Assembly: GCA_030747785.1 (NCBI GenBank)
Contig: JASLKC010000004.1
Coordinates: 1 to 40,169, forward strand
Direction of reading: 5' to 3'
Length of the DNA: 40,169 nt
Source: Candidatus Poseidoniaceae archaeon
GTDB lineage: Archaea > Thermoplasmatota > Poseidoniia > Poseidoniales > Poseidoniaceae
Below are positions 1-8,887 of the stretch, one piece after another (the first letter of the stretch is position 1; every line of letters begins with the position of its first letter). The position numbers were made by a program, and so were the translations under genes. The notes under the pieces are model-generated. The model was not told the origin of the DNA and made no database searches. It worked only from the letters and a program-made list of their open reading frames with translations.

Positions 1-1
1 T

Positions 2-748
2 GCAGATGGTGCTGCGGATGACCCAAGGCAACCAACTGAGAACCAAACTACACTATTCCTCTACTCCAATGGACAATCAACCCATTGGTCTCATTTCAAT
101 GCAACAGTCCCAGATAATAATGCTCAGGATGGAGTGCTTACTGAACAGAAAGACAACGGCCTAATCGATATCGATTATCGATTCAGTATGAATCCAACAT
201 TGGCAAAGCGCCTCAATATGACTGTCGATGGAGAAGTTCGAGTAATCCTCAATCTTTATCTCGATGGCGACTGGACCAATGATGGCAATGGTGCTTGCTC
301 AAACAATGAATGTGAAGGACTCAACGTCACAGTCTGGGCTGGAGCAACTGAAGTCACTCGTCAGTATCAGGCTACTTCGCAAGGTTGGCAAACTATCAAT
401 ATCAACCATCGAATTACCGAGGAGTTATCTCTTTGGGATTCTGCTCAAGCAAATCCCTCGATTCAAATTCAAATGAAACTAAAGGGCAATAGAGAAGATG
501 GTTTTATTCCAGGCACTATTGTAGGTGAACCTGCAAATTTCACCCTCAGTCTCTCTGGTAATGAAAGTGATACACGGGTAATAATGCCAATCGATGAATC
601 CTCATGGGCCACAGAATTCCAAGTAAATGAGACAATGCCTGCAAATGAAGACCAACCAGGTTTCTTACTCGTCACTGCAGTTGGAGCAGTCATGATGGCT
701 GCTGTTTACCGTAACCGTTCAGAGGACGGCGAGGACAGCATCGAGTGA
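2..748 (+). CDS. Surface protein C-terminal part with PGF-CTERM-like tail (5'-partial)
   Basis: The reading frame is open from the first bases of the window, so the true start lies upstream; the first in-window ATG is internal. About 248 residues remain. The visible part is rich in Asn, Asp, Thr and Ser, with several N-x-S/T sequons, as expected for an extracytoplasmic archaeal domain with beta-rich character. The last ~30 residues contain a PGF tripeptide, a hydrophobic stretch (LLVTAVGAVMMAAVY) and a short charged tail starting RNRSEDGE. That layout matches the PGF-CTERM signal processed by archaeosortase and replaced by a lipid anchor. The ectodomain function is not recognisable. The 3' end overlaps the end of convergent hisS by 30 bp. 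Surface location is well supported; processing is inferred. Confidence 0.75.
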   Translation, partial: ADGAADDPRQPTENQTTLFLYSNGQSTHWSHFNATVPDNNAQDGVLTEQKDNGLIDIDYRFSMNPTLAKRLNMTVDGEVRVILNLYLDGDWTNDGNGACSNNECEGLNVTVWAGATEVTRQYQATSQGWQTININHRITEELSLWDSAQANPSIQIQMKLKGNREDGFIPGTIVGEPANFTLSLSGNESDTRVIMPIDESSWATEFQVNETMPANEDQPGFLLVTAVGAVMMAAVYRNRSEDGEDSIE

Positions 749-2038
749 TAGAGCAACTGATTGTTGTTCTCCACTGCTTAAATTCTTGATACTGCAAACG
801 CCGTTTTCAAGATCCTGTGGACCGATGATTACTACGCTAGTGAAACCATTCTTCGCGGCCCAATCAAGGCTCTTTCCGATATTCTTTCCGCGCAAATCCA
901 ATTCGGCAGAATGGCCAGAATCACGCAAGCCTTTCACCAATGGTAGAACATTCCCTACATCAATTCTGAATGGCAATATCAGAGTTGATGGTGCAGCGGA
1001 TTCTCCTGGAACAATCTCACTTCGACCATCTCTTTCACCTTGAGCTTCAAGAGCGAGTAGTACACGGTCGAATCCCAATCCAAATCCGCATGAAGGGTCA
1101 AGGTCGTCTAGGCCGAATAAGTGGAGTAAGCGGTAAGACCCTCCTCCAAGCACTTGTCCTTCGCCACCGAGTTCGGCAACATTGACTTCAAAGACCATTC
1201 CAGTATAGTAATCCAAGCCTCTTGCAACACATAGATTGACTTTGAGAGAAGGCGGGGTTGGGGCTAGCATTTCCAAGATTGAGAGCAATTGCCCTAATTC
1301 ATCTAATGACGAAGAGGATACACCCATCTCATCAAGAATAGTTTTCGCTTGAGTTAACGTCTCACTTCCACCATCTAGACCAGATAAGGCACGAAGCCCG
1401 TCACCAGCAGACGCAGCGATTCCTTGTGAGACAAGGAATTCGGCTAATCCATCCCAATCGCCCTTATCGAGCAAACGCATTGCACTAGCGACCGGCGGTT
1501 CACCTTCTCCTTCAGAGGACAGCCCAATGGAGGTCAGTGCATCCCTTAGAACACCGACGTGGCCGATTACTAATTCCCAATCCGCAAGTCCGCATGCATC
1601 GAGCATGTCTAATGCAGTAGCGATTACTTCGGCCTCAGCAAGAGGGCCACTTGAACCAATTAGTTCGATTCCATATTGGAAAAATTCACGATATCGACCC
1701 TTCTTAGATTCTTCATATCTGAAACATTGGCCAAAGTAAGATAGGCGCAAAGGCTTGGGTGAAGAACGCATTTCCTCGCTAATCATTCTCATTACTGGAG
1801 CGGTTAATTCGGGGCGAAGGGTTAGGTCGCGCTCCGACTTGTCTTGGAAAGCATAGAGTTGCTTTACAACACCCGGGCCACTCTTGGCAGTAAAGAGGTC
1901 AAGACTTTCAAAAATAGGGGTTTGAACGCGTTTGAAACCATGGGTTCGGGCCTTGGATTCAAGTAGATTCTCGAAGGCAAGCCGACGGTTCATGACTGCC
2001 GGGGTAAAGTCCCGAGTTCCGCGTGGTCGTTGCACCAT
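719..2038 (-). CDS. hisS: Histidyl-tRNA synthetase
   Basis: Class II aminoacyl-tRNA synthetase that charges tRNA-His with histidine in the cytoplasm. At 439 residues it has the usual length. Motif 1 begins with RGTRDFTP near the N-terminus; the motif 2 region has LTLRPELTAPVMRMI and RYEESKKGRYREFFQYGIE; the histidine-specific ARGLDYYTG is present; motif 3 is the GFGLGFDRVLLALE segment. The C-terminal ~90 residues fit the anticodon-binding domain. It lies 66 bp downstream of a membrane-protein gene on the same strand. The ATG sits inside a strong predicted hairpin (separate entry), which suggests translational control. The 3' end overlaps the convergent surface-protein gene by 30 bp. Confidence 0.96.
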   Translation of the reverse strand: MVQRPRGTRDFTPAVMNRRLAFENLLESKARTHGFKRVQTPIFESLDLFTAKSGPGVVKQLYAFQDKSERDLTLRPELTAPVMRMISEEMRSSPKPLRLSYFGQCFRYEESKKGRYREFFQYGIELIGSSGPLAEAEVIATALDMLDACGLADWELVIGHVGVLRDALTSIGLSSEGEGEPPVASAMRLLDKGDWDGLAEFLVSQGIAASAGDGLRALSGLDGGSETLTQAKTILDEMGVSSSSLDELGQLLSILEMLAPTPPSLKVNLCVARGLDYYTGMVFEVNVAELGGEGQVLGGGSYRLLHLFGLDDLDPSCGFGLGFDRVLLALEAQGERDGRSEIVPGESAAPSTLILPFRIDVGNVLPLVKGLRDSGHSAELDLRGKNIGKSLDWAAKNGFTSVVIIGPQDLENGVCSIKNLSSGEQQSVALSLDAVLAVL

Positions 2039-2058
2039 CGCCCCAAAGGGGCGTGCAA
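2030..2058 (-). promoter_or_regulatory. Hairpin holding the hisS start codon in a bulge
   Basis: On the minus strand an outer 6-bp stem (TTGCAC with GTGCAA) encloses an inner 5-bp stem (GCCCC with GGGGC, loop TTT). The four bases between the stems on the 3' side are GATG, which include the hisS ATG; the second and third codons form the 3' arm of the outer stem. The pairing is read directly. A role in limiting initiation or in autoregulation is inference. Confidence 0.55.
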
Positions 2059-2104
2059 CCCCTCTTTCATCTCACCGGATACAAAATGGGTTCTTAGAGT
2101 GATT

Positions 2105-2746
2105 TCACCACTCAACATCCCAGTCCAAAAAGTCGTATTGTATGTATTGCATTACTGGATTTGGCTCGGCCTCAGACGCCTCTTCAATTATTGTGGGCTC
2201 ATCTGCTACAGGCTCAAGTTCAACTTCGGCTTTTTCGTTCATTTGTTCATCATCTAGAACATGGAGATCGGGGGCCTCAGGTACACCTTCAAGTGGATGG
2301 GATAGTTTCTCCATTCGTGAAACAAGTTCCCAATCTGGCTCCTCAACCTGAGAGGATGTCTCCTCATCTTCAGGAACTTCTTCGACTGGATTGCTGAGTA
2401 CAACTGGTGATGCCTCAACTTTTGCTACGGCTTGTATTGGAATATCGATTCCAAGTTTGGTCCACGCATCAGTTGATTCCTCTTCATCGAGTGTGCGCCC
2501 CGAAGACTCTTGTTTTGCTTTCTGCTTCATTTCATATTCACGAACAACTTGCTTCTCTGCTTCAACCTGAGCTTCAATTGTGGCCCACATTGCTTTCTCA
2601 TGGCTCTCTTCCGCTTCACGTTTCATGAGCGCAACTGCTCTCTTTGAAGGTAAATCAAAACGTTTCCAAAACCATCGTACAATTGGAATCAGCACGATTG
2701 CAACAGCCAAACCGATGCCAAGATACTCAAAAAGGCTCAATGCCAT
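2105..2746 (-). CDS. Single-pass membrane protein with long acidic cytoplasmic tail, unknown function
   Basis: 213 residues. The N-terminal ~25 residues form one hydrophobic segment (YLGIGLAVAIVLIPIVRWFW) followed by basic residues, so the rest is probably cytoplasmic. Residues ~40-80 are highly charged and likely helical or coiled-coil (EAEESHEKAMWATIEAQVEAEKQ... region); the remainder is Glu/Asp/Pro-rich and low in complexity. No enzymatic motif was recognised. Its ATG follows the symporter stop closely in TGAGGATTATCAGATG, where the stop codon forms part of the ribosome-binding site, so the two are probably translated together. It might be a partner of the symporter or peptidase, but nothing in the sequence shows this. 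Confidence 0.75.
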   Translation of the reverse strand: MALSLFEYLGIGLAVAIVLIPIVRWFWKRFDLPSKRAVALMKREAEESHEKAMWATIEAQVEAEKQVVREYEMKQKAKQESSGRTLDEEESTDAWTKLGIDIPIQAVAKVEASPVVLSNPVEEVPEDEETSSQVEEPDWELVSRMEKLSHPLEGVPEAPDLHVLDDEQMNEKAEVELEPVADEPTIIEEASEAEPNPVMQYIQYDFLDWDVEW

Positions 2747-2756
2747 CTGATAATCC

Positions 2757-4451
2757 TCAAGAAATTATTTCTGCGTTTTCGGAAAGATGTTCCCAGCCTG
2801 TGGGATACTCTCCAACTGCGCATACCAAATCATCTTGACCGCCTGGTAATCCACTTATATCGACATCAGCACCCTCTGGAATATTTCTGAATAATGGCCT
2901 TTGTACCAGATATTTGTTGAATATCATAAAACCACCAGCGACAATTCCCCAGAACAACAAGATAATCGAGATACCATGAGGGTTGCCTGGATTCCAAACA
3001 TCGTGGGTATTCATTATCATATCACCGAAGTATGAGACGATTAGAACTGTGAACAGTATCGGGAATGCGAGATACATGAGGAGGTCCCACCAACGGCCGA
3101 TCCATACGTCATTATCTCCGGTATTGATGAAATCATCACGGAAGGCAGATACTCCGATATTTAGGTAGCCTTGAAGGCCTGGGCTTGCTTCTCCTGCCTC
3201 GACTTGAGCACGCCATTTCGTGTATCCATACTTCCAGATTGTGAATGCAATAAATAAGCCACTGAACATTAATCCATAGCCCCAGATGTGGTCTTGTACC
3301 TCTAGGAATTGCGGGAAGGCAGTGCCATCAGGAGCAATGGTAATCCAAAGTATGGCAGAAGGAATTCCAAATATGAAAATCGCAATCGATGTAAACAATA
3401 CCGACATGTTACGCGTATATCCGTGGTCAACGAAATTACGCACACATAATTCCACTGTTGAAATCATACTGGTTAGAGCAGCGAATGTAAGAGCGAGGAA
3501 GAAACCTGCCATCATTACCCATGCGCCAACTCCACCGCCAGGAGCCTGAGCGAAAACCTCTGGTAATGCAAGGAAAGTGATTGCGCTTGAACCACCTGTA
3601 ACAGTAGCAAGAGGGTCTGCCGATACTGCAAATATTGCTGAAAGAACCGTAAGACCTGCAATGATTGAAATCGAATTATTTGCTAATCCCATTGTGAAAG
3701 CATTGAGAGTAGTATCCTCGTCCTTTCGCATGTAAACCGAGTAAGTAATCGCCATTCCCATTCCAGCAGAACATGACCATGCAGATTGTGAAAGGCCGTT
3801 AATCCAGATACTTGGCTCACCTAACTGGCTCCAGTTAACGGTGAACATGAAGAGGAATCCATCGAGGCTTCCATCTGCGAGGTCCATCCAAAGAGAAAGC
3901 CCAAGCGACATGAATAGAAGAACGAAAAGGCTGCACATCAAGATGACATTGACCTTCTCAATTGCTTTTGCACCCTTCCATATTGCGAAGAGAGTTATTG
4001 CAACCACGAGAAATTGATAGAATATTACTTGGCCACTTGATTGTAGGAATTCGTTCCAAACTAATTGCGTGTCTACATTTTTGCCAACTAGATCATTGGT
4101 GACTCCAAGTTGGAAATACTTCAGGCACCATCCTGCTACAACTGCGTAATAGAATCCAATAGCTGTTGAAATCCATGCAGTCCAAAGCCCCATCCATGCG
4201 AATCTCTTTCCTGCAAAGATACGGAAAGTTCCGATTGTTCCAGTCCTGCTTCTCTTACCGAGAGCGAATTCTGCAATTACTAATGGAATCGACCATACAA
4301 AGAGGAAAAATAGCCAAGGAATGAGGAAAGTACCTCCTTCATTAGCGCCAACCATTCGTGGGAAACGCCAAATGTTTCCAGTACCGATTGCAGCACCGAT
4401 TGAGGCGAAGATGAGGCCCATCCTGCCACTGAATTGGTCTGATTGACTCAT
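2757..4451 (-). CDS. Sodium:neurotransmitter symporter (NSS/SNF) family transporter
   Basis: Multi-pass transporter of 564 residues with about 12 hydrophobic segments, in the LeuT-fold NSS family that couples Na+ entry to uptake of amino acids or similar amines. The N-terminus carries the family signature: GAAIGTGNIWRFP (the GNxWRFP element of TM1), then EGGTF and IPLVIAEFALGKRSR. TM6-region residues such as SQSAWSCSAGMG and the segment LANNSISIIAGLTVLSA also fit. The start codon overlaps the stop of the M14 carboxypeptidase gene by four bases (ATGA), a strong sign of translational coupling. Together the pair suggests import of amino acids released by extracellular peptide trimming. The exact substrate cannot be deduced. 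A small membrane-protein gene follows 10 bp downstream. Confidence 0.92.
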   Translation of the reverse strand: MSQSDQFSGRMGLIFASIGAAIGTGNIWRFPRMVGANEGGTFLIPWLFFLFVWSIPLVIAEFALGKRSRTGTIGTFRIFAGKRFAWMGLWTAWISTAIGFYYAVVAGWCLKYFQLGVTNDLVGKNVDTQLVWNEFLQSSGQVIFYQFLVVAITLFAIWKGAKAIEKVNVILMCSLFVLLFMSLGLSLWMDLADGSLDGFLFMFTVNWSQLGEPSIWINGLSQSAWSCSAGMGMAITYSVYMRKDEDTTLNAFTMGLANNSISIIAGLTVLSAIFAVSADPLATVTGGSSAITFLALPEVFAQAPGGGVGAWVMMAGFFLALTFAALTSMISTVELCVRNFVDHGYTRNMSVLFTSIAIFIFGIPSAILWITIAPDGTAFPQFLEVQDHIWGYGLMFSGLFIAFTIWKYGYTKWRAQVEAGEASPGLQGYLNIGVSAFRDDFINTGDNDVWIGRWWDLLMYLAFPILFTVLIVSYFGDMIMNTHDVWNPGNPHGISIILLFWGIVAGGFMIFNKYLVQRPLFRNIPEGADVDISGLPGGQDDLVCAVGEYPTGWEHLSENAEIIS

Positions 4452-6577
4452 GCAGAGCCCTCCTCCTCTAACTCTGCAATGAGGATGGCTGCTACATCCT
4501 CCTTATCTTCAATCATCATGCGAAGGCATACCGCTAGTCCTCCCCAAACAAAGAAGGCCACTGTAGTGAATAGGAATAGAGAGCCGAATAGGCTTCCAAA
4601 TGCAGCGCGATATTGCAGATCCAAAGTAAGGTAACCACCCCACTGTGGATACTCAATCATGTTAGAACCATCAAGTGTAGACATCATTACTTTGTAATGC
4701 AGTTGTCCGGTTACGGTATCATCTATTGGAATCCATGAACGCAATACTCTACCGGATTCATTATCGATGAGAGTACAATTTGTATCTGTCTCTTCGAATC
4801 CGCTATGACTCCATGCAGTAGTGGACCATTCCTTTGGTCCATAATCTGATTGAGTACGGGTCGGTTTTACCGTCCTATACATCACGTGGGTGTCATGGTG
4901 ATTGAGAGATACTGGGAAATTAGACCCAATACAAATATCGATTGGAATATCTCCAGATTCTGGAATTATTATTTGGTCTGGAGTTTGCAAGATGTGGTTT
5001 CGAGCCATCTGGAATTCTGCACGCTCTCGAGGATTATCTGCAATCTCAATCATGTAGAATGGTACACCAGCATTGAGAGAAGCGATGTGGTCGATATCAT
5101 CTGGATGCTGGTGGAACGCAGTTCCGATTTCCATAGTATAACAATAGGAGCCATGAACTCCGTAATGCCAATCGCAGAAGTCACCAGTAGTTGGATACAG
5201 AGATGAAGACTGCATGTTCTCGTAAGTTGTAAGTTGAGCCATCCAATCGCCGTGGTACTTGAGTTGCTCTTGGTCAGGATTGTCACAGTTCTGACAGTGG
5301 CCCCATGGATAGAGTACCAAATCAGAGAAGGAATGCCAGGTAAGGGTTGCCTTGAATTCTGATGCACCGTCTGAATTGTCATCATTCATCTCGGTCATAT
5401 CTTGGATAAACTTGGTTTCTGGCTCAGAATTTCCGCCCAACCAATCCTCATCGGTTAAGCCGTCAGCATCGTCATCCTTTCCATCGACGTGGTCCTCATT
5501 CAACTTGAAGTCGCCATCTTGGTCAACTGTGTCGACCGGCCCGTTGTAAACATCATTGTTAGCTCCGGCTTCACCAGCATAACACATACCCGGGAATAGA
5601 GGCCCAGTAGCGCCTAGCGGTGCACCCCATTCAAATTGATAATTACGATTCAAGTCAACTCCATCGCAACTTGGATCGACTTGCTCATCGACATCTGGAA
5701 GTGGGGTTACACCAGTGACGGTATTGTCACGTAGGTTCTTTCTCCAGCCTCCTGTTGGATTGGTCTCCCATGCATTTGGTCCACTGTAAACCTCTCTATC
5801 GTAGCGGTTACCATCGACATTGAGCATTGGAATAAGGTAGATTTCTCGGTTGTTCACCATATCGGTAATCCATTGTTCTGAATAGTCTTCATCAACCCCG
5901 AGATCACCTGGGCCACAGGCGAGTCCGTCGCCGTTTGAATCCTGGTCGCTTGCATTACCGAGAGCATGGCAATCTCCATCATTGTCGATTCCATCCCATG
6001 GGTCTTCGTCTACGAGTCCATCGCCATCATTATCGTATCCGATATTATTGTAGGAGAAGGCAAGAATCTCAAGGAAAAACATCGGGACCTCATAACTCAT
6101 CCATTCTCGCGCATGGTGGTTCCCAACGAGCATTATGTCATCACGGTCTTCGTAATTTCCATGGTCGCCATTGAATGCATTATGTCCTCCGCCTTGGACA
6201 TCACCAGTAATTTTGACCCATGGGGATGGGTGACCGTAGTACCAGCCCTCGTATGTGTCGGCAGTAGTTTCCTCTCCTCGAGCATTTACACCACCATTCA
6301 ATCCTTCATGGAACTCGATAATATCTGGATTCTGTTCTGCTAATTGCTGCATGCGTTCCTTCATCGAAAAGTAATCGTGATATTCCTTGAATTGTATCTG
6401 TTCATCGCCACCCCAAGGGTAGACCCAATCGGCATAGTCCTCTGACCAGATATCATAGGGAGTCAAACCTGTAGGTTCTTCTTGAACTACTACGGCGCTT
6501 GCCATAGGTGCTACAAGAGAGAGCAGGAACGGCAAGAGGAGAATGGAAAGAACGCCCCACGATGTGTTACCCTGCAT
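4448..6577 (-). CDS. Exported zinc carboxypeptidase (M14 family), membrane-anchored
   Basis: About 709 residues from the ATG at 6577; a TTG three codons upstream is less likely. Signal peptide at residues 1-28. M14 features: zinc ligands in NHHAREW (HxxE, ~H155 and E158), substrate-binding GGWRKNLRDN and DLNRNYQFEW, third zinc ligand in TWHSFSDLVLYPWG (~H415), and the catalytic glutamate in CYTMEIG (~E483). A C-terminal hydrophobic segment (~residues 660-690) followed by an acidic tail should anchor it with the catalytic domain outside. Two Asp-rich inserts (~182-232 and ~350-380) contain repeated DNDGDG-type calcium-binding motifs inside the catalytic domain. It releases C-terminal amino acids from peptides. 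First gene of the unit with the symporter. Confidence 0.94.
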   Translation of the reverse strand: MQGNTSWGVLSILLLPFLLSLVAPMASAVVVQEEPTGLTPYDIWSEDYADWVYPWGGDEQIQFKEYHDYFSMKERMQQLAEQNPDIIEFHEGLNGGVNARGEETTADTYEGWYYGHPSPWVKITGDVQGGGHNAFNGDHGNYEDRDDIMLVGNHHAREWMSYEVPMFFLEILAFSYNNIGYDNDGDGLVDEDPWDGIDNDGDCHALGNASDQDSNGDGLACGPGDLGVDEDYSEQWITDMVNNREIYLIPMLNVDGNRYDREVYSGPNAWETNPTGGWRKNLRDNTVTGVTPLPDVDEQVDPSCDGVDLNRNYQFEWGAPLGATGPLFPGMCYAGEAGANNDVYNGPVDTVDQDGDFKLNEDHVDGKDDDADGLTDEDWLGGNSEPETKFIQDMTEMNDDNSDGASEFKATLTWHSFSDLVLYPWGHCQNCDNPDQEQLKYHGDWMAQLTTYENMQSSSLYPTTGDFCDWHYGVHGSYCYTMEIGTAFHQHPDDIDHIASLNAGVPFYMIEIADNPRERAEFQMARNHILQTPDQIIIPESGDIPIDICIGSNFPVSLNHHDTHVMYRTVKPTRTQSDYGPKEWSTTAWSHSGFEETDTNCTLIDNESGRVLRSWIPIDDTVTGQLHYKVMMSTLDGSNMIEYPQWGGYLTLDLQYRAAFGSLFGSLFLFTTVAFFVWGGLAVCLRMMIEDKEDVAAILIAELEEEGSA

Positions 6578-6632
6578 GACGACCAACTAGCCCAAACCGC
6601 ATCGGTACTTGAAGACGCCGCGCCTAAAGTCA

Positions 6633-6649
6633 AGCCCCCATAGGGGGCT
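6633..6649. promoter_or_regulatory. Perfect inverted repeat in the divergent carboxypeptidase/MscS promoter region
   Basis: AGCCCCC, ATA, GGGGGCT: a 7-bp perfect inverted repeat in the 128-bp space between the divergent M14 and mscS genes. It could be an operator shared by both promoters or a leader hairpin. A CTAAAAGC element immediately downstream could serve as a plus-strand TATA-like box for mscS. Confidence 0.35.
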
Positions 6650-6705
6650 AAAAGCACCTTTTGCAAGGGAAAACAACATCCCCCTCGGAGGACCACCCCC
6701 CGAAT

Positions 6706-7791
6706 ATGAAGCAATTTATTGAGTATATTCCGAATCACGAAAACATGTTCCTTGGATTCAGTGTTGGAACAGCTGTCACACTAATTTGGATGATTGTTGT
6801 TGTATTGATTATCCGTTCAATCGTCGGAGTGATTTTGCCAAAAATATTCAGTACGATTTCATCGACTAGTGATGGAGCATTGAAGGCTCTTTCAGGTTCA
6901 GGAAACGCACTTGGAACTGCCGCTGGTGCTGCTCTATTGTATTTCCAACTAGGAGACCTCGATCATGAATTGGTGATAATGCCAGAATTTATTGAATCAT
7001 TTCTCCCTGGTCTCGTACAATTTGTGATGGTCATTTCATTGGTCATGTGTGCTTTCAGAGCAGTTGGAATCGTCCATGCTGTAGTAATGTGGACTGATGA
7101 TGATGGAGTACTCGACGGGAGTCAGAAAACTGTTGTTTCCGCGGCAGAAAGTATGTTGAAATTCTTGACCATTATTTTCGGAGCGGTATTCATCGCTGAT
7201 TCTCTCGGTTTCGACCTTGCTACTCTAGTAGCAGGACTCGGCATTACTGGCCTTGCACTTGCTTTAGCTGCACAAGATACAATCTCCAACATTTTTGGAG
7301 CAACAACCGTGCTACTAGACCGCCCATTCAAAGTCGGTGATTGGGTAATGATTGGCTCGGTAGAAGGCGAAGTAATGGAAATTGGATTGAGGACTACATT
7401 GATTCGTACCAGTCTCGACACTGTTATCACAATGCCAAATGCCAATCTAACAAATACCCCGGTTGAGAATTGGGGTAAGCGAAGATTCCGCCGTTGGCAA
7501 CCAATTTTCAAACTCGATATCAATTCTAATCCTGATTCGGTAGAATCCTTCTGTCAAGGTGTTGCAACGATGATTGAAAAGAATGAAAAGACGATGAAAG
7601 AAGATAGTTCATTCGCTAGAGTCTCATCACTAGGACCCACCGCAATAGACATTGGTTGCAATGTTTACTGGGATATTACCAGTGGTAAAGAAGAGCGTGA
7701 AGAGCGCGATAGTTTCCTTCTCGGGGTAATGAGTTTAGCAAAGAAGAACAAGATTTCGTTCTACGACTTGAGGACGCTTCAAAACTCTTGA
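6706..7791 (+). CDS. mscS: Small-conductance mechanosensitive channel (MscS family)
   Basis: 361 residues from the ATG at 6706, beginning MKQFIEYIPN; an upstream in-frame TTG gives an unlikely Pro/Ser-rich extension. There are four to five hydrophobic segments in the first ~190 residues. The pore-lining helix and beta domain carry the MscS signature: GLGITGLALALAAQDTISN, then GATTVLLDRPFKVGDWV, SVEGEVMEIGLRTTLIRT and ITMPNANLTNTPVENW. The C-terminal ~90 residues fit the cytoplasmic alpha/beta cage domain. It forms a membrane channel that opens under tension and protects against osmotic down-shock. It is transcribed divergently from the carboxypeptidase operon, and its 3' end overlaps the convergent unknown gene by 13 bp. 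Confidence 0.94.
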   Translation: MKQFIEYIPNHENMFLGFSVGTAVTLIWMIVVVLIIRSIVGVILPKIFSTISSTSDGALKALSGSGNALGTAAGAALLYFQLGDLDHELVIMPEFIESFLPGLVQFVMVISLVMCAFRAVGIVHAVVMWTDDDGVLDGSQKTVVSAAESMLKFLTIIFGAVFIADSLGFDLATLVAGLGITGLALALAAQDTISNIFGATTVLLDRPFKVGDWVMIGSVEGEVMEIGLRTTLIRTSLDTVITMPNANLTNTPVENWGKRRFRRWQPIFKLDINSNPDSVESFCQGVATMIEKNEKTMKEDSSFARVSSLGPTAIDIGCNVYWDITSGKEEREERDSFLLGVMSLAKKNKISFYDLRTLQNS

Positions 7792-8816
7792 CGCCAGTCT
7801 GGTTCAACCAAATCGTGAACGATTTTGGATGCCATTGCTATTCCAACGAATATCAATAACGGGGTATTCGCAGAAGAAATTTCGCCGATTCTCTCTAACA
7901 TAACCCCAACTACCCCGCATGCAAGAGAAAAAGGGATGCCCATTCTAACGAGACGCATTGTTCCAAGTTTTGCTTGTAACCTATCGACCTTTGACAAATA
8001 TGCATCAATGACTGAACTATCTTCAGCGAATGCAAAAGATTCAGCCTTTGCCATCAGCATCACATCATAGCGCATATGGGCGATTCCGCCAGTTGATGTT
8101 CGCATCACATTTCTATTGGAATATCTTGGCCCTATTGTTCGACTCCATCCCTCAAGAGATAGACCTACAGCGCCCCTTAATGCTGGCAATTGAGCATCAT
8201 CAAGGAGAAGACTTTCAGACAATGGAATGGGTAATGGACGCATTGTTGCCCCGAGATGGATCCTCGGGACACCAACTGTTCCGTTATTGTGAGCTGCACG
8301 CCACAATGTGTTAGTCTTCAAACGGTCTTCTACAATTTTGAGTCTCGCATTCCAACCCTTCTGGTTATTTGGAGTACTAAATCCAGAATCGATTAGTGAA
8401 GAGTGTAATTCGCCAACCCTCTCTCCGGTTTTTTCTAAAGCATCATTCTTTGAATAAATCAGAACTCTATCTTCAGGGTCTGATATTCCAGCAATAGGCA
8501 AATCGAGATAATCTTTAACGGCATCATTCAATTTATTATTTCTGACGAGCCTAGAGCAATGATTACCGGTTGGTATTGGAATAACCAAAGCTATGTGCGT
8601 ACCGATATCAATCCACATTCCATGGTGATCTTCACTGAGCAGGGTCACACTCTCGACTTCAGGCCAATCGCCCCAAGTCGATTCTTTTGAGTTCCACCAA
8701 GAGGCTTCGTGGATTCCATCGTCAAGCCAAAGAAGAGTTGTACCCCAAGAGGTAATAATCTCAGATTCATCGTGATTCTGCACGATACCTCTCGGCCACC
8801 ACGGGCGGTCCTCCAT
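7779..8816 (-). CDS. Unknown protein with C-terminal membrane hairpin
   Basis: 345 residues. No family was recognised. The N-terminal ~130 residues are rich in Trp and acidic residues with alternating hydrophobic strands (for example TTLLWLDDGIHEASWW and MWIDIGTHIALVIPI), which suggests a beta-rich or PH-like fold. The middle is mixed alpha/beta and the last ~60 residues contain two hydrophobic helices (MGIPFSLACGVVGVML and TPLLIFVGIAMASKIV) probably forming a membrane hairpin. There is no signal peptide, so the N-terminal domain is likely cytoplasmic. It converges on mscS (13-bp overlap) and diverges from uppS across 71 bp. It appears to be a monocistronic gene. Confidence 0.75.
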   Translation of the reverse strand: MEDRPWWPRGIVQNHDESEIITSWGTTLLWLDDGIHEASWWNSKESTWGDWPEVESVTLLSEDHHGMWIDIGTHIALVIPIPTGNHCSRLVRNNKLNDAVKDYLDLPIAGISDPEDRVLIYSKNDALEKTGERVGELHSSLIDSGFSTPNNQKGWNARLKIVEDRLKTNTLWRAAHNNGTVGVPRIHLGATMRPLPIPLSESLLLDDAQLPALRGAVGLSLEGWSRTIGPRYSNRNVMRTSTGGIAHMRYDVMLMAKAESFAFAEDSSVIDAYLSKVDRLQAKLGTMRLVRMGIPFSLACGVVGVMLERIGEISSANTPLLIFVGIAMASKIVHDLVEPDWRQEF

Positions 8817-8887
8817 GAAGTAGGCCAGAGGTTGGTGGGGATTAACTCAAACGGTTGAAGCGAGTAGGAAGAGGGAGGGCGGAGCGT

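Noticed and set aside
5966-6343. 125-residue plus-strand frame inside the carboxypeptidase gene
   Set aside because: It is antisense to the conserved M14 region. The hydrophobic composition follows from the Asp/Glu-rich codons of the real gene on the other strand.
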